NCBI GenBank assembly: GCA_019914995.1
Contig: CM034128.1
Span: 5,272,501 to 5,336,500, forward strand
DNA length: 64,000 bases
From: Acanthochlamys bracteata
Taxonomy: Eukaryota; Streptophyta; Magnoliopsida; Pandanales; Velloziaceae
Direction: 5' to 3'
A program made the translations under genes and the position numbers. Below are positions 1 to 10,272 of the stretch, piece after piece; position 1 is the first letter of the stretch; every line of letters starts with the position of its first letter. The notes under the pieces were generated by a model. That model did not search any database. It had not been told where the DNA came from and saw nothing but the letters and a program-made list of their open reading frames with translations.

Positions 1-1200
1 GGGAAGATTATGTCAAAATTTTTTGAATATTGGCAAGTTAGTTTTATTGAGTTTTGGATCAGGCTTACTGGATTGGGCCGAATTTAGGCCTTGTTTGAAC
101 TTGGTTTAGTCCAGTATCGATCAGGGTCTAGTTTTGGGTCTTGGCAGAACGTACACTAGAAAGTTTCTACATACATTGATTTAAGCCTTTCGATTGAATT
201 GAACTATGAAACGTAGTCTTTATGTGTCTTATATTTTAATTTCTTTGATATTGTATCTCTCTAATATTTTCTATGCATGAAATGGTGGTTGATATCATTA
301 GAGTTGAGCTCATTGTAAAACATATATGTTATTATTATTTGTTATTATACAATTTTTTTTTTCTTAGGTTGGTTCGTGATACTATGGTGGAAGATCGAGT
401 TAAGAAGGAAAGTGATCGATATCACATTTAACTTAGATTATAATTGGAATTCGAATCATTAAATCATCTTTTCAGAGAATCTCATTTATTAATTTAGTTA
501 TCAATCTATCAATGAGATGAGTAAAAAAAAGAAAAACAACGACAAGGCCCTATCTCAATTTAACAACGAAGGCCCATCGTAGAACGAAGTCCTTGTGTAT
601 CCCTTAGCGGTCACAAAAACAACAACGAAAGAAAGAACGATATGGAATTCCAAGTACGTGCAACAGAGCAACACTATAATAAGACTTCTAAATTTTGTAA
701 TTGGTAAAGTATTCCCAACAAGGACATAAAACACAAAAATTCCAGAAACGATCTGAAATCAAAGAGCATTCTAGTTGTTATAACCGCAGTGAGTAGCAAT
801 TGCAAAAAGGAATTACTGGTTGTTGAACGTGTGGACAAAGTCTAGAATTAGATGAGGCTTTCCTCCGTCACCTACCTACGTGGATACACTATCACGTAAT
901 CTGACCATTGCATTACATGACATGTGTTTTTCTATCTTCCCAAAATACCCTTACCTTCATCTTAACTCTTGCAGCGGTTTCTAAAATTTTTATTTCCTAA
1001 AATATTCTAGTTCTATAAGTACAAATAGCTTCCTCTCTTTCTTCTTCTTTTATTTCAGAACTCAACAAGCGAACTTTCCCAACTACATTCAATTCATTCC
1101 ATACCGATTTCCAACCTAAACACTTCCTTCGTTGATTCGTTGCACTGTTAGTTATTTAGTTCGTTAGCTTTCTGTTATCCCTATCAACTCTCATCTTTAT
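1..1200. other. upstream intergenic DNA and F-box promoter
   Basis: AT-rich non-coding sequence. A T-rich tract ending in AG near 367 is followed by a short open stretch to a stop near 431, which could be the last exon of a gene entering from the left, but I recognise no family. The part nearest the F-box gene has a TATA-like CTATAAG at about 1013-1019 and a pyrimidine-rich leader typical of plant 5' UTRs. Confidence 0.4.
1013..1019 (+). promoter_or_regulatory. TATA-like box of the F-box gene
   Basis: CTATAAG about 200 nt before the start codon, followed by a CT-rich leader. Position and composition fit a plant core promoter; there is no transcript evidence here. Confidence 0.4.
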
Positions 1201-1220
1201 CTTCTCCTTATTCTTATTCT

Positions 1221-2201
1221 ATGGAGGCAACCATGGCTACTATACAAGAGCTGCACCCTGACGTGCTCACCGACCTGTTGTCTCTCCTCGACGGAGCAGC
1301 TCTAGCTTCAACTAGTTGTTCCAGTCTTCGTCTACGTACGCTCGCCGGCGATCCTTTTCTTTGGCGCCGTCTGTGCGTTTCATGTTGGCCATCTATCTCT
1401 AACCCAACTCTTCATGATTTCATTTCGAAGTTACCAAACTCTTACCGCTCTTACTTCTCTCTTGCATTTCCTTTCCCGTCTTCTTCTTCTTCTTCAGAAA
1501 TCCCTGAACGATGCATTTCCAACAAGTTCGAAAATTTTTCAGATATCAACAATCTTCCTACGGAACTTATCTCTGCTATAGACATCTTCCATGCTAAAAC
1601 TCCTATCCTTTCTCGAGTCGTCGAAACAGATACGTCGAGTTATTGGTTTCTTAATTCACCATTTCGTATTGAAGCTATGGAACCAAAAGATCGAACCCTA
1701 CAAGCTCCCATAGAGAATTCATTCTGCCCTCAAGAGTTAACACTTAGCTGGGTAGTCATAGACCCTGCTACAAAGAGCACGGCTAATGTCTCGAGTCGAA
1801 AACCGGTGTCAATCGAACGGCATTGGTTCACTGGTGATAAATTAGTTCGGTTCGCGATTCCAGTTAAGGGCGACCAGTGTTGCATCAGTGTTGTTGTTGC
1901 TTGTGGAGAAGAAACAGGGGAAGTGAAAGAAGTAAGCATAACAGTTGAAGACTTGGAGGGAATTTGCATCAACGGGAAGAAGAGTTTACTGGTGATTAGA
2001 AGTTTGATGAAGAGCGTAAAGAGAGGGAAAGCGATCGAAAAACAGATCGAGCTTTCGAAGCAGAGGTTTGAAAATTATTTGGGTATGAAGAAAGTGTTGA
2101 AGGAGAAGGAGGAGCTGAAAGAGAGGAAGCTTGATCTGTTGTGTACCTCTGTTGGGATCTTTATCTTCTTTGCTTTCATCGCTCTGTTTCTGTTCAGGTG
2201 A
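1221..2201 (+). CDS. F-box protein, CFB/At2g27310-like, C-terminal membrane anchor
   Basis: Single-exon gene, 326 residues from the first ATG. An F-box occupies about residues 12-60 (Leu-rich, with FLWRRLCVSCWPS). The middle region around SFCPQELTLSWVVIDP is typical of the At2g27310/CFB branch. Residues about 260-305 are Lys/Glu-rich and probably helical, and the last 20 residues are hydrophobic (GIFIFFAFIALFLF), giving a tail-anchored topology as known for CFB. By family the F-box should bind SKP1 in an SCF E3 ligase; substrates are unknown. Two in-frame ATGs lie 12 nt apart. The second (1233) has the better context, ACCATGGC, and matches the family N-terminus MATI..HPDV, so translation may start there. 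F-box plus tail anchor makes the CFB-like call strong; equivalence to CFB itself is not shown. Confidence 0.9.
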   Translation: MEATMATIQELHPDVLTDLLSLLDGAALASTSCSSLRLRTLAGDPFLWRRLCVSCWPSISNPTLHDFISKLPNSYRSYFSLAFPFPSSSSSSEIPERCISNKFENFSDINNLPTELISAIDIFHAKTPILSRVVETDTSSYWFLNSPFRIEAMEPKDRTLQAPIENSFCPQELTLSWVVIDPATKSTANVSSRKPVSIERHWFTGDKLVRFAIPVKGDQCCISVVVACGEETGEVKEVSITVEDLEGICINGKKSLLVIRSLMKSVKRGKAIEKQIELSKQRFENYLGMKKVLKEKEELKERKLDLLCTSVGIFIFFAFIALFLFR

Positions 2202-2815
2202 TTAAAAAACAGAGCATAAACAGATCGAGGGGAGAAATTGCAGACCAGCAGATCTGTTTCTTTAGTTTTAGAAATTTTTTATGCTTTGTTGTTTCTGCTG
2301 TAGTTCAAAGATGATGCAACTGTACATATAAATGATGATCAATTTGAGCTAAAGCTGTTATTTCTGAAGTCTAGAAATGATGTTAGGTTCAAGATCAACA
2401 TTGGTAGAGTTGATATTCCAACTGTTTGATTACTTTTAGTTTTAGGTTTAAATTTCTGTTTCTTGACAAAAGAAGCTGATATCAGAAAATCTCTGAACAC
2501 CGGTTAATGCCAACTTCCTCTTGACTCAACTCAAAATTTGGTTTCTAATAATAAGATTCACAACCACAAGGTATAGTTTTAAAGTTTAGAGCATAAAAAT
2601 GTTGTGAGTTCGAATCATTAATCGACCTGGCAGCCTGCGTGAAAAAGACATAAGACATGACCTGGACATATCCACTGCTGCTACTTTTAATGAAACCTAC
2701 CCGAAAAATAAACACATTGCATGTTCAGCTTCTTGGAGACCTTGTATTGAACTACACTGAATCAGTCATGAATTAACCTAGGAAAAGTACAACACTGAAT
2801 CAGTCATGGATTGAA
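2202..2815. other. intergenic: convergent 3' regions
   Basis: 3' flanks of the F-box gene (+) and the LRR gene (-). It contains a tRNA-like pol III B-box string around 2610 (listed separately). No coding region is seen. Confidence 0.6.
2560..2660 (+). repeat. possible SINE-like remnant (B-box)
   Basis: The string GAGTTCGAATC near 2609 matches the RNA polymerase III B-box core. Upstream, GTATAGTTTTAAAGTTTAGAGC is a weak A-box-like context. A tRNA-derived SINE fragment is plausible but no tail or target duplication is clear. Confidence 0.25.
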
Positions 2816-5800
2816 CTACACATCCCAGGCTGAAGTTCCACCGCCTCCGATGTCTAAGACAGACGTTACTAGCTGAGGGATAAGATGACCTTTTCCCTTG
2901 TCTTTTGCCTTCTTTTTCTTCTTAACATGGGTTAGACTAGCAAAAGATTCTGCATTTTCATTGGCTTCACCTTTTTTATTTTTGATGGTTGACCTTTCAT
3001 TGTACTCAATTGAAAATATTAGGTCCTCGAATGGTACATCTATGTTATCGACTCCGTGAAGAATTCCTTCCTCTTTACTGACATGCTTTTCCTTCAAATT
3101 CTTTACTCCTTTAAGATAATCGCTATTATCATTTCCATCTTTTGGCGTCCTCTTGCTGGAGTCTTGTAATGATATTTTTGATTTTTTACTCTTGAGTTTA
3201 TTCTCTACTTCAGCAATACTTTCTTCTTTGCTAGGGCGTCTCTTTGATTTTTTTGATAGTTTTAGGTCATCCATGTCCATGGAAGTTTTCCCGTCCTTCC
3301 TCTTTTCCAAGACATCTTGTCTTTTCTCTTTCTTACTTTTCTTTAGCTCCACTCTGTTCCCCTTTGTGGCATCCATATTAGTTGGAGAGAGCACATTCTC
3401 TTCGCCCTCCAAATTCATATCCCCTCTAGATCTTTGGCTCTTATCAGCTTTAGCACTAACAAGAAGAGAGTCCTCCTCGTTATCTTGCCCAAAATATTTT
3501 TTATTGCAACCAACTCTTTCGATGGGCTTCGAATTAAAAATTCTTAAGCTGGGAACCGACTTCTTTATCTACAAGCAATTTTTAAAGTAAGAGATGTTGC
3601 AGGAAATCTACGCTGGAAATGAAGTAGATCGATATAAGTAAACCATTACCTTATTGACTAATTTATCATCTCCACTTAGAGGGTTCCCTTGTATGTTGAG
3701 GTTCTTCAGGTTTGGCAATGCACTAACGACCTACATCATATGATGAGATTGCTTAAATACCAGACAAACTAGCATGAGTGTACTCTGTATTAGAAGGAAA
3801 AGAAAAAAAATGGCTTCTCAAATTGCTTACCTTCAGGTCTGACATCCTCTCAATGAGGTTATTTCCAACATCTAGATTCTGAAGCTTGATATTCTTTGCT
3901 AATTCAGCTGGAAGAGACTAGAAAGTAAAACCATAAACAGGAAGTAGTAGTTGCACATAACTTCGCTAATGTCACATACTAATGAGCAACAGTAATTTTG
4001 ACCTACCCCAGTGGATTAAAGAGCATTTCACCTACACCTTATGAATCTTGAATCAAGAAAAGATATGACTGTGACGGAATATATTATATTTCTTCTTTAT
4101 GGTTCACTAGTTAACTACTGGAAGTATTGGTTTTGGGAAAGAACATACTATTGCATGAATAGTAGAATAGAAAGAAAAAGAAAAAGAACATACTATTATC
4201 TTGTTGTGTGCCATTCGGAGTTCTTTCAATTCTGTACAAGAAACAAGGCATGATCCAATTTCTTCGATTTGGCAGTGAGAAACTGAAAGCTGAGAGGGGG
4301 AATATATTAGAAACAGGGAAAGGTTCATACAGGTATAACGTCAAGGAGTTCCTACTGTGCTTACTTTACTCAATGATTTCAACTTTTGCAAAGCATCCCC
4401 AATCCTATGGAGTGGATTGCGTGAAAGAACTGCAAGAGAGAAGTGAGCAACAACAAACTCGGTGAAGTTTTTCAGAAAAAGAAAAAGCAGAAAAGCTGAC
4501 TTGCAACTTCAGAAGTCAGTAAAGGACCATTTTACCAAGTCCTTTAAAACCATAGTTTACAGACCAAGAGTTGCGCTGGCACTTCAACGTGTCAACTTGC
4601 ACTATCATGCATTATGCTTGATATCTGATGCATTTCAATGTAATGGCAATTCTTTTTCCTATGAATGAAATTGCAGGTGAAGGGGATCTATAACATGAGT
4701 ACTCTAACATTCTTGAGTAAAAAGTATGGCTAACAATCCAATTAGGCATTGATGCTACTAAAGAGAGTACAAAGCCAATGATCATAAAGAAAAAAAAGTT
4801 TATCATAGTCATATCTGCTTAGCAATGTCTTCTGTAACAAACAGCAAAGTTACATATATAAGAGCAGAAAATTACTCATACCAAAAGTGTTCAAGTACTT
4901 CAATTCACCAAGTTTGCAGATGGAGGATATTTCATTATCTGCATAAAGAGATGATAGAATGATTCGCATCAGACTTCAAACATATACAATCAGAACCAAT
5001 TTCCAAAGAGCAACTAATTGACTCTCTATGCACAGAAAACTTGCAACATGTCATAGTTCTTCTTACCATTCAGAATTAAAGCACGTAGACTTGATACATT
5101 CTTTACGTTAGCCATGCATGAAATTTTGTTTCGACCTGCATTTAACACCTGACAATCCAAAACAACAAATATGTAAGCATAATCATCATGCTTTTGGTCA
5201 TAGCATTTACTTCAATTTGATATGCATGCTTCATCAAAAATTGCAGACTTATCAACCACATTAATATGGAAGAAACCACAAGGATAATCATTAACTAGTT
5301 AAACATATTGATAGCAAATCAACGAAAATTACTACTGAAATACATAAACATACAAACTACAAATTTCAACTTAATCAAATAATTATGAATCCAACCATGA
5401 GGTTTGAAAGTCCTTCAATGCCTTTCAAGTTAGTGAGCTTGTTCTCCATCACCGACAGCCATTTGAGATTAACACACGAAGATAGTGCCTGAAAATAAAC
5501 AAACTCTAAGCTTCAATACTCAGCAATAGTATCTTTTTATGACTCAAAAATGCATATTTAAACTTTTAAAATTATCAAAACCAGATTTTCCAGGTCAAAT
5601 TTTCATCAAAATCAAAACATTACATACTATTCACAAAAGCAAAAACCAAAATTTGAACTCCAACCTAATAATAAAAACCAGATTCTATGGTTTAAAAACT
5701 CAACAAAATCAAATCTTTAACTATTGTAGTAGAGAATTCACACTTCCAAGCATTTTTTATCGAACTATTAAGATTTAAGAGTGCCTGGAGATCAGTGAGG

Positions 5801-5940
5801 CAGTTGAAGCTGAGATCGAGACGCTGGAGGTTGTTGACGGCGGCGAGGCAAGAAACGTCGGTGAGAGCACGATGGGAGAGTTTCACCCAGCTTGGATCGC
5901 CGTGGTCTCGTTCGAGTTTGTCGAGAGTCAGCCGAGTCAT
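2816..5940 (-). CDS. SDS22-type leucine-rich repeat protein with Lys-rich tail
   Basis: About nine exons: roughly 5785-5940, 5398-5488, 5067-5148, 4882-4938, two exons within 4190-4425, 3832-3918, 3652-3734 and 2816-3568. The protein starts MTRLTLDKLERDHGDP. It carries successive LRRs of the SDS22 type (LQRLDLSFNCLTDLQ, VNLKWLSVMENKL, VLNAGRNKIS, LRALILNDNEI, ELKELRMAHNKI, LQNLDVGNNLI, NLKNLNIQGNPL). A long Lys/Ser/Glu-rich C-terminus of about 230 residues has several KKSKK-type clusters that could act as nuclear signals. Members of this plant family are described as PP1-regulatory-like or plain LRR proteins; the function is not established. The stop is a TAG at 2816-2818. The first intron appears to use a GC donor. 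An in-frame ATG at 6066 would add a 42-residue presequence-like N-terminus. Confidence 0.85.
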
Positions 5941-6690
5941 GGTTAACCGCGGCACCGACGAGAATCGGCGAGCTTCAATCGAGTCAAGAACGATTCCACG
6001 CCGCTTCAACTGTGCTATAAATCTCGCAGAAATACGAATGGAAATGCCCCTAAAGAATTTCAACATCAGGCCCGCGGTAAATGTTATGGCATAATAGGTC
6101 CGGAATATGTATTCTACATAGCTGGAAATTTGGGGTTTGAAATAATTCCACGCACTTCAATAAGTTCGTAATATGGATAAATTTCACTGAAAAGCCTATA
6201 ACGTATTCACACAGTATAACATAATTCTAAATATTTTGGAAAATATTGACGAGTTATTTGTAATTAATAAGAGTGGTCAGGGCATCTCCTTCTTTTTCAA
6301 AAAAAGACTGATAATTTAAATTTCAATAATATCGATTCATTTTAGAAAGAAATTTAGCGAAAAATTCAAAGTTGGAGTTGTTCGGGCATCCTTTTCCAAA
6401 GAAAAGGTGGAACGCTCTATTCACTGCATTTCTCAAAGCAAAAATATAAAATTAAAAAGTAACTCTTTCGGTAGAATTATTTGTAGAACATTTTGTTCTT
6501 TTTTAAATAGGTGAATAATTTGTAAATTTTGTAAAAATTTACGAATCGTGCTAATAGTTGTAAAAACTGATTCGAATGTTAATTTAAAAAACTATCCGAA
6601 TCAACGGATCGCAAATTTACTCGCAGGGTCACTGTTACAAGCAGACAACAGCTAACAAGAGGTTCGGCACGATGCACTTCATCCACCATT
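5941..6690. other. LRR gene 5' flank, AT-rich intergenic
   Basis: 5' flank of the LRR gene, including the possible N-terminal extension up to 6066, followed by AT-rich DNA. No gene is seen. Confidence 0.5.
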
Positions 6691-7405
6691 AGCTGCACCA
6701 CCGCCGTCCAGGGTTCAGATCTTCATCTCCAGCAAGATCACCACTCTTTCATTGCCGCAGACTTCCACGATGGCCCAGAAAACGACAACTCTTCCGTGAG
6801 CAGCATCGGACCCGATAACATAGGTTCTGGTCTGGATCTGGCAATATTGTTGTCCGCCATCCGCATGGCCGTCCACCGGCTCTAGAAACAAACCGAGACC
6901 TCCGGAACAGTCACCAATGTAAGCTTCGCCAACCAACATCCACCGGAGTTATCATTACCTTACACGGAAGGTTTGAGATTCTTTTACTTTCTGGTTCATT
7001 CCTTTTGCCAATGGCTCTGCCAGGTGCGACGATCTTGACTATGTTTTTCGCCATAGGACAAGGGCAACTAGTCGGAGGAAGCATTGTAGGAGGCATTGAT
7101 GCTTCTTGGTCCGGTTATTTGTAATTGCTGCATCGTTCACTATGTTGCACGTGAGAGGCTTCCAGTGGAAGAAGAAGAACCTCTGGGGGGAGCGATCAAG
7201 GATCGAACAGAAATAGGAACGGAAGCGGAGGAGGTGGACCGACTCGACTAGTAGTGGCGGGAACGGTGGTGGAGGGAATATGTTTCCGAACTCTTCAACG
7301 GGATTACTGTTCTTTAATCAACTTCCGATGAACATGACGCAGATGCTTGTCGATGGACATGGGTGGGCAGGTTGAGCTGGAGGATGACCACCGCCGTTCT
7401 GATCG
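6690..7405 (+). pseudogene. AT-hook motif nuclear-localized (AHL) pseudogene
   Basis: A decayed copy of an AHL DNA-binding protein (clade A, normally intronless). Conserved blocks appear in order but in different frames. First is an N-terminal His/Asp-rich segment (ADFHDGPENDNS). Next is a damaged AT-hook region that still reads HGRPP. Then comes the PPC-domain core (LHGRFEIL, LSGSFLLP, LPGATILTMF, GQGQLVGGSIVGG) and the family tail (LPMNMTQMLV, then DGHGWAG and a stop). About 50 residues between the AT-hook and GTVTNVS are missing, and frameshifts and stops interrupt the PPC domain after GGIDASW. An A-run of 10 near 7450 follows, but no clear target duplication was found, so decay in place and retroposition both remain possible. 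Confidence 0.85.
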
Positions 7406-8055
7406 ATCGATCTTGATTTTTATCATAATTCAATCTTGATCTTTGTTGATAAAAAAAAAAGCCTCACCGGTAAAGACAACTTTGCTGGAGAAAGCTAGTG
7501 CCAGTTCAAGTGAAAGTGGCGGTTGAGATTTCAATATCAGTTCATGCTTCGGGAGAGACAGACCGGAACAGAGGAAAAACCCTAGAGCTCAGAGAAAGTC
7601 GGTCGACTTGAAGGTGAAGAAAACACTTGAACGCACTCGCATGTTGCGTCCAACTTATAACTAGAATTTTTTTAATGGCCAGAGTATCTGGACGGGATCC
7701 AGATTGACTCGGCGACTCGCCTCCCCGGATCGTCCTGGATTAGTTGCACAGCCGATTCTTTTACAGACTCAGATCGATTTTGTGTCAAGATCGATGATTT
7801 TCAGATCAATCCCAATGGTTTTGCTCTGTCAACACTGCTCCATAGTGGCTTAGAAATTCATCTAAAACCAGAATCAGAGAAAGACGACACTTTCTCAAGC
7901 TCTAGAGTTACAAATGGTAGCATGCAATACAACCTCAGTGATAAGAACAAGCAGGAGAAACCATGGTTCCTTTATTTAGATACACAATATCTCCAGATTT
8001 CTAAGTTTTAAAACAGGAAAGAAGCAACAACTAAAGATACATAAAGCATGGTCTT
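7406..8055 (+). other. unassigned open stretch downstream of the AHL pseudogene
   Basis: Between the AHL pseudogene and the RRM gene's 3' end. On the + strand, 7676-8011 is free of stops for 111 codons but has no ATG near its start. It includes pieces such as SFTDSDRFCVKIDDFQINPN. I recognise no family. The minus-strand reading of 7460-7640 resembles a plant 5' UTR (CTCTAGGGTTTTTCC) without an obvious following gene. It may be a captured gene fragment or chance. Confidence 0.25.
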
Positions 8056-10052
8056 TTATTCGTTTTCTAATGGACCTGGCGGTCCTCTTGCTACCGGAGC
8101 ATTATTATGAAAACTTTGCTTGGCTTTCGCATAGTCTACAAAAACAACTCGCCCATTTAGCACCTGTTTAAAACACATCAGCATGACACAGGAAGAAAGA
8201 AAGTATCATCAGTGATCTGTTTTCTTTTCTTTTTCTTTTTTTTTTTTGACAAATCATATGCAGCGATGACAATAGATTCTTTACCTTGCCGTTCATCTCA
8301 GTCATCGCTTTCTGGGCTTCATGTTCTGAGCTAAATGTCACAAATCCAAATCCTTTGGATCTATCTGAGATTCTGTCCATGATCACTTTTGCTGGCAGAT
8401 CAACATATTAGTAAGTTAATCAAAGTTCTGGATAAATGTGTTTTGACTTGAGAAACTTGATGTTTTCTTTCTGACAAAAAGCTTCGAAAAGGTTTTATCA
8501 CCTTCTAGAACTTGACCGTAATGTTGGAAGGCTTCAGACAAGGCATCATCTGATGTGTAGAATGAAAGACCTGTTACAACAATAATGAAAAGGTTAACAA
8601 AAGCTACAAGTAGAAGCTCTAAATAACTCCAGCTGGAACATGTTCATGAAGCCGTTAATACCTTCACCCACATAAACTGAATATCCAATGAACAGAAACG
8701 GAAGAAACCCAAAAACAATGCATCAAACGAGTGGATATCACCATGTCAATCAAATGCAGAGGGTCACAATGGACAACTTGGAAACTGTATCAACTTGATT
8801 TGGAAAGCATGCTCATTTAAGAATAGAGATAAGGAGATCTAACGCCTGGAGTTCAGTGAACGTCTAGAAATTTCAAAAGAAGAAGCACTTGCCAATTTGG
8901 TGACCAGTATGGGATAGATTACAGCAAGATGAAGTATATAGTTTTGGCAACTAATATAAACGACAAGCAGAACTGTAGTCATAGGAAATTTCCTTGCAAA
9001 CCTGCCTAATCACAGATAACATTTACAAATACAAGTTTTTTTAAAATAAAAGGTATGGTCAGGATTCAAACCACCAACTTTCCCTCTAGGGACTAAATGC
9101 CTTACTCCACCTAGGAGCACTTAGTCATCTTAACTAAAAGTTGCATGTGCATAATTCACATTTTTTCATAATTATAAGATAATAACCTATATCCGAATAT
9201 AAGTTGTGACCATCGGAATGTTCACTACAAGCTTTGTATCAATCAGTGGTTTCATTGGGTACCACATTATAGAGGCTCAAGGCCTCGATCACCACTTTCT
9301 TCCAAACCAACTGGTTTAAATCTTTTTACAACAGCTACACAAAGAGTTTCTAATTAGACAGACATTGTAGGTGAAATTCTTGTCCCTGCGGAAAAACAAC
9401 CACAGAACCTAACTACTTGCAAAGTTTGTTGTATTATGTACTTCCACAGATTGTGCTTTCATCTGTTAACTCCAACATAGCAGAAAAACGAACCCATGAC
9501 TCCACATTTTCTTGCATATAACCAACAAAAGAAATTCTTTAACATGCCACATCAGCTATAAACAGTATGTTGTCATGTTTTCATTCAAGCACCGTTTCCA
9601 TGCTATTGTTCTTTGTGCCCAAATTAAGAACTCTAAGAGAGAGAACTAATATTATTACAGGAATATCAAAACACCATGAGAAAAATCTTGTACAAAGTTT
9701 ATGCTCTATTCAGGCATATCGTCGAACAGATAACATGCAGCCAGGCAAAAGAAAACTTTGATCCGGATACAACCGATCACCAAGTAAACAATTTAAACTT
9801 TGACTTATTCAAGAAAGCAGCAACACTCTATCCCAAAAAAGAAAAAGAAAAAAAAAACAAACTGAGAATTAATCAGCTTTATAACAAAGTTGGAACTAAG
9901 TATGTAGCATCACCTCCAACGAAGAGTTTTGTCGCCACCATTCTTGAACAGATAAGTTGAAAAGGGACCAAGTTTTGATTTTTATTCGCGAGCACGTTTC
10001 CAAAACCTTTACTACTGCTAAGAAATCGAGAAGCTCCATGCAAAGCCGCCAT
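8056..10052 (-). CDS. organelle-targeted single-RRM RNA-binding protein
   Basis: Four exons: 9914-10052, 8502-8570, 8285-8391, 8056-8163. They join in frame to 140 residues. The N-terminus ([19 protein letters not shown]) is rich in Ala/Ser/Arg/Lys and lacks acids, as in a mitochondrial or dual presequence. One RRM follows: RNP2 is KLFVGGLS, and RNP1 is KGFGFVTF with the usual aromatic residues. The protein ends soon after the RRM (GPPGPLENE), so the long Gly-rich tail of GR-RBPs is absent. Plant relatives bind organellar transcripts and some (ORRM class) assist RNA editing; that role is inference here. Intron 1 is 1.34 kb and holds a SINE-like remnant. The gene is divergent from RGTB with 220 bp between start codons. 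Confidence 0.88.
9020..9150 (-). repeat. SINE-like tRNA-derived remnant in an intron
   Basis: Read on the minus strand this has an A-box-like GTGGAGTAAGGCA and, about 35 nt later, a B-box-like GGTTTGAATCC, with tRNA-like spacing. It lies in intron 1 of the RRM gene. No duplication or tail was established. Confidence 0.35.
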
Positions 10053-10272
10053 TTTTACGTGATCTTGCTGAAATCAATCAACTCCTCGACTTCCAGAAAC
10101 TTTTAAACCCAGAATCTCATGAAATGTGTTGAATTTTATTCTTGTAATTAGTGGAGTTATAATGCAAAATAGCATATGATCAAGAAAATTAAAATTTACA
10201 AAAGCACTCCACTAAATTCTCATTGTTCGTTTCCTAAACCTCTGCAACTTCCCTGAGAGCGAGGGAGGAGAG
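10053..10272. promoter_or_regulatory. divergent promoter, RRM gene / RGTB
   Basis: Only 220 bp separate the two start codons, so both 5' UTRs and core promoters must fit here. No convincing TATA box is seen for either gene. Confidence 0.6.

Noticed and set aside
3153..3590. 145-codon Ser/Phe/Leu-rich frame on +
   Set aside because: Mirror image of the Lys-rich tail exon of the LRR gene; no independent signal.
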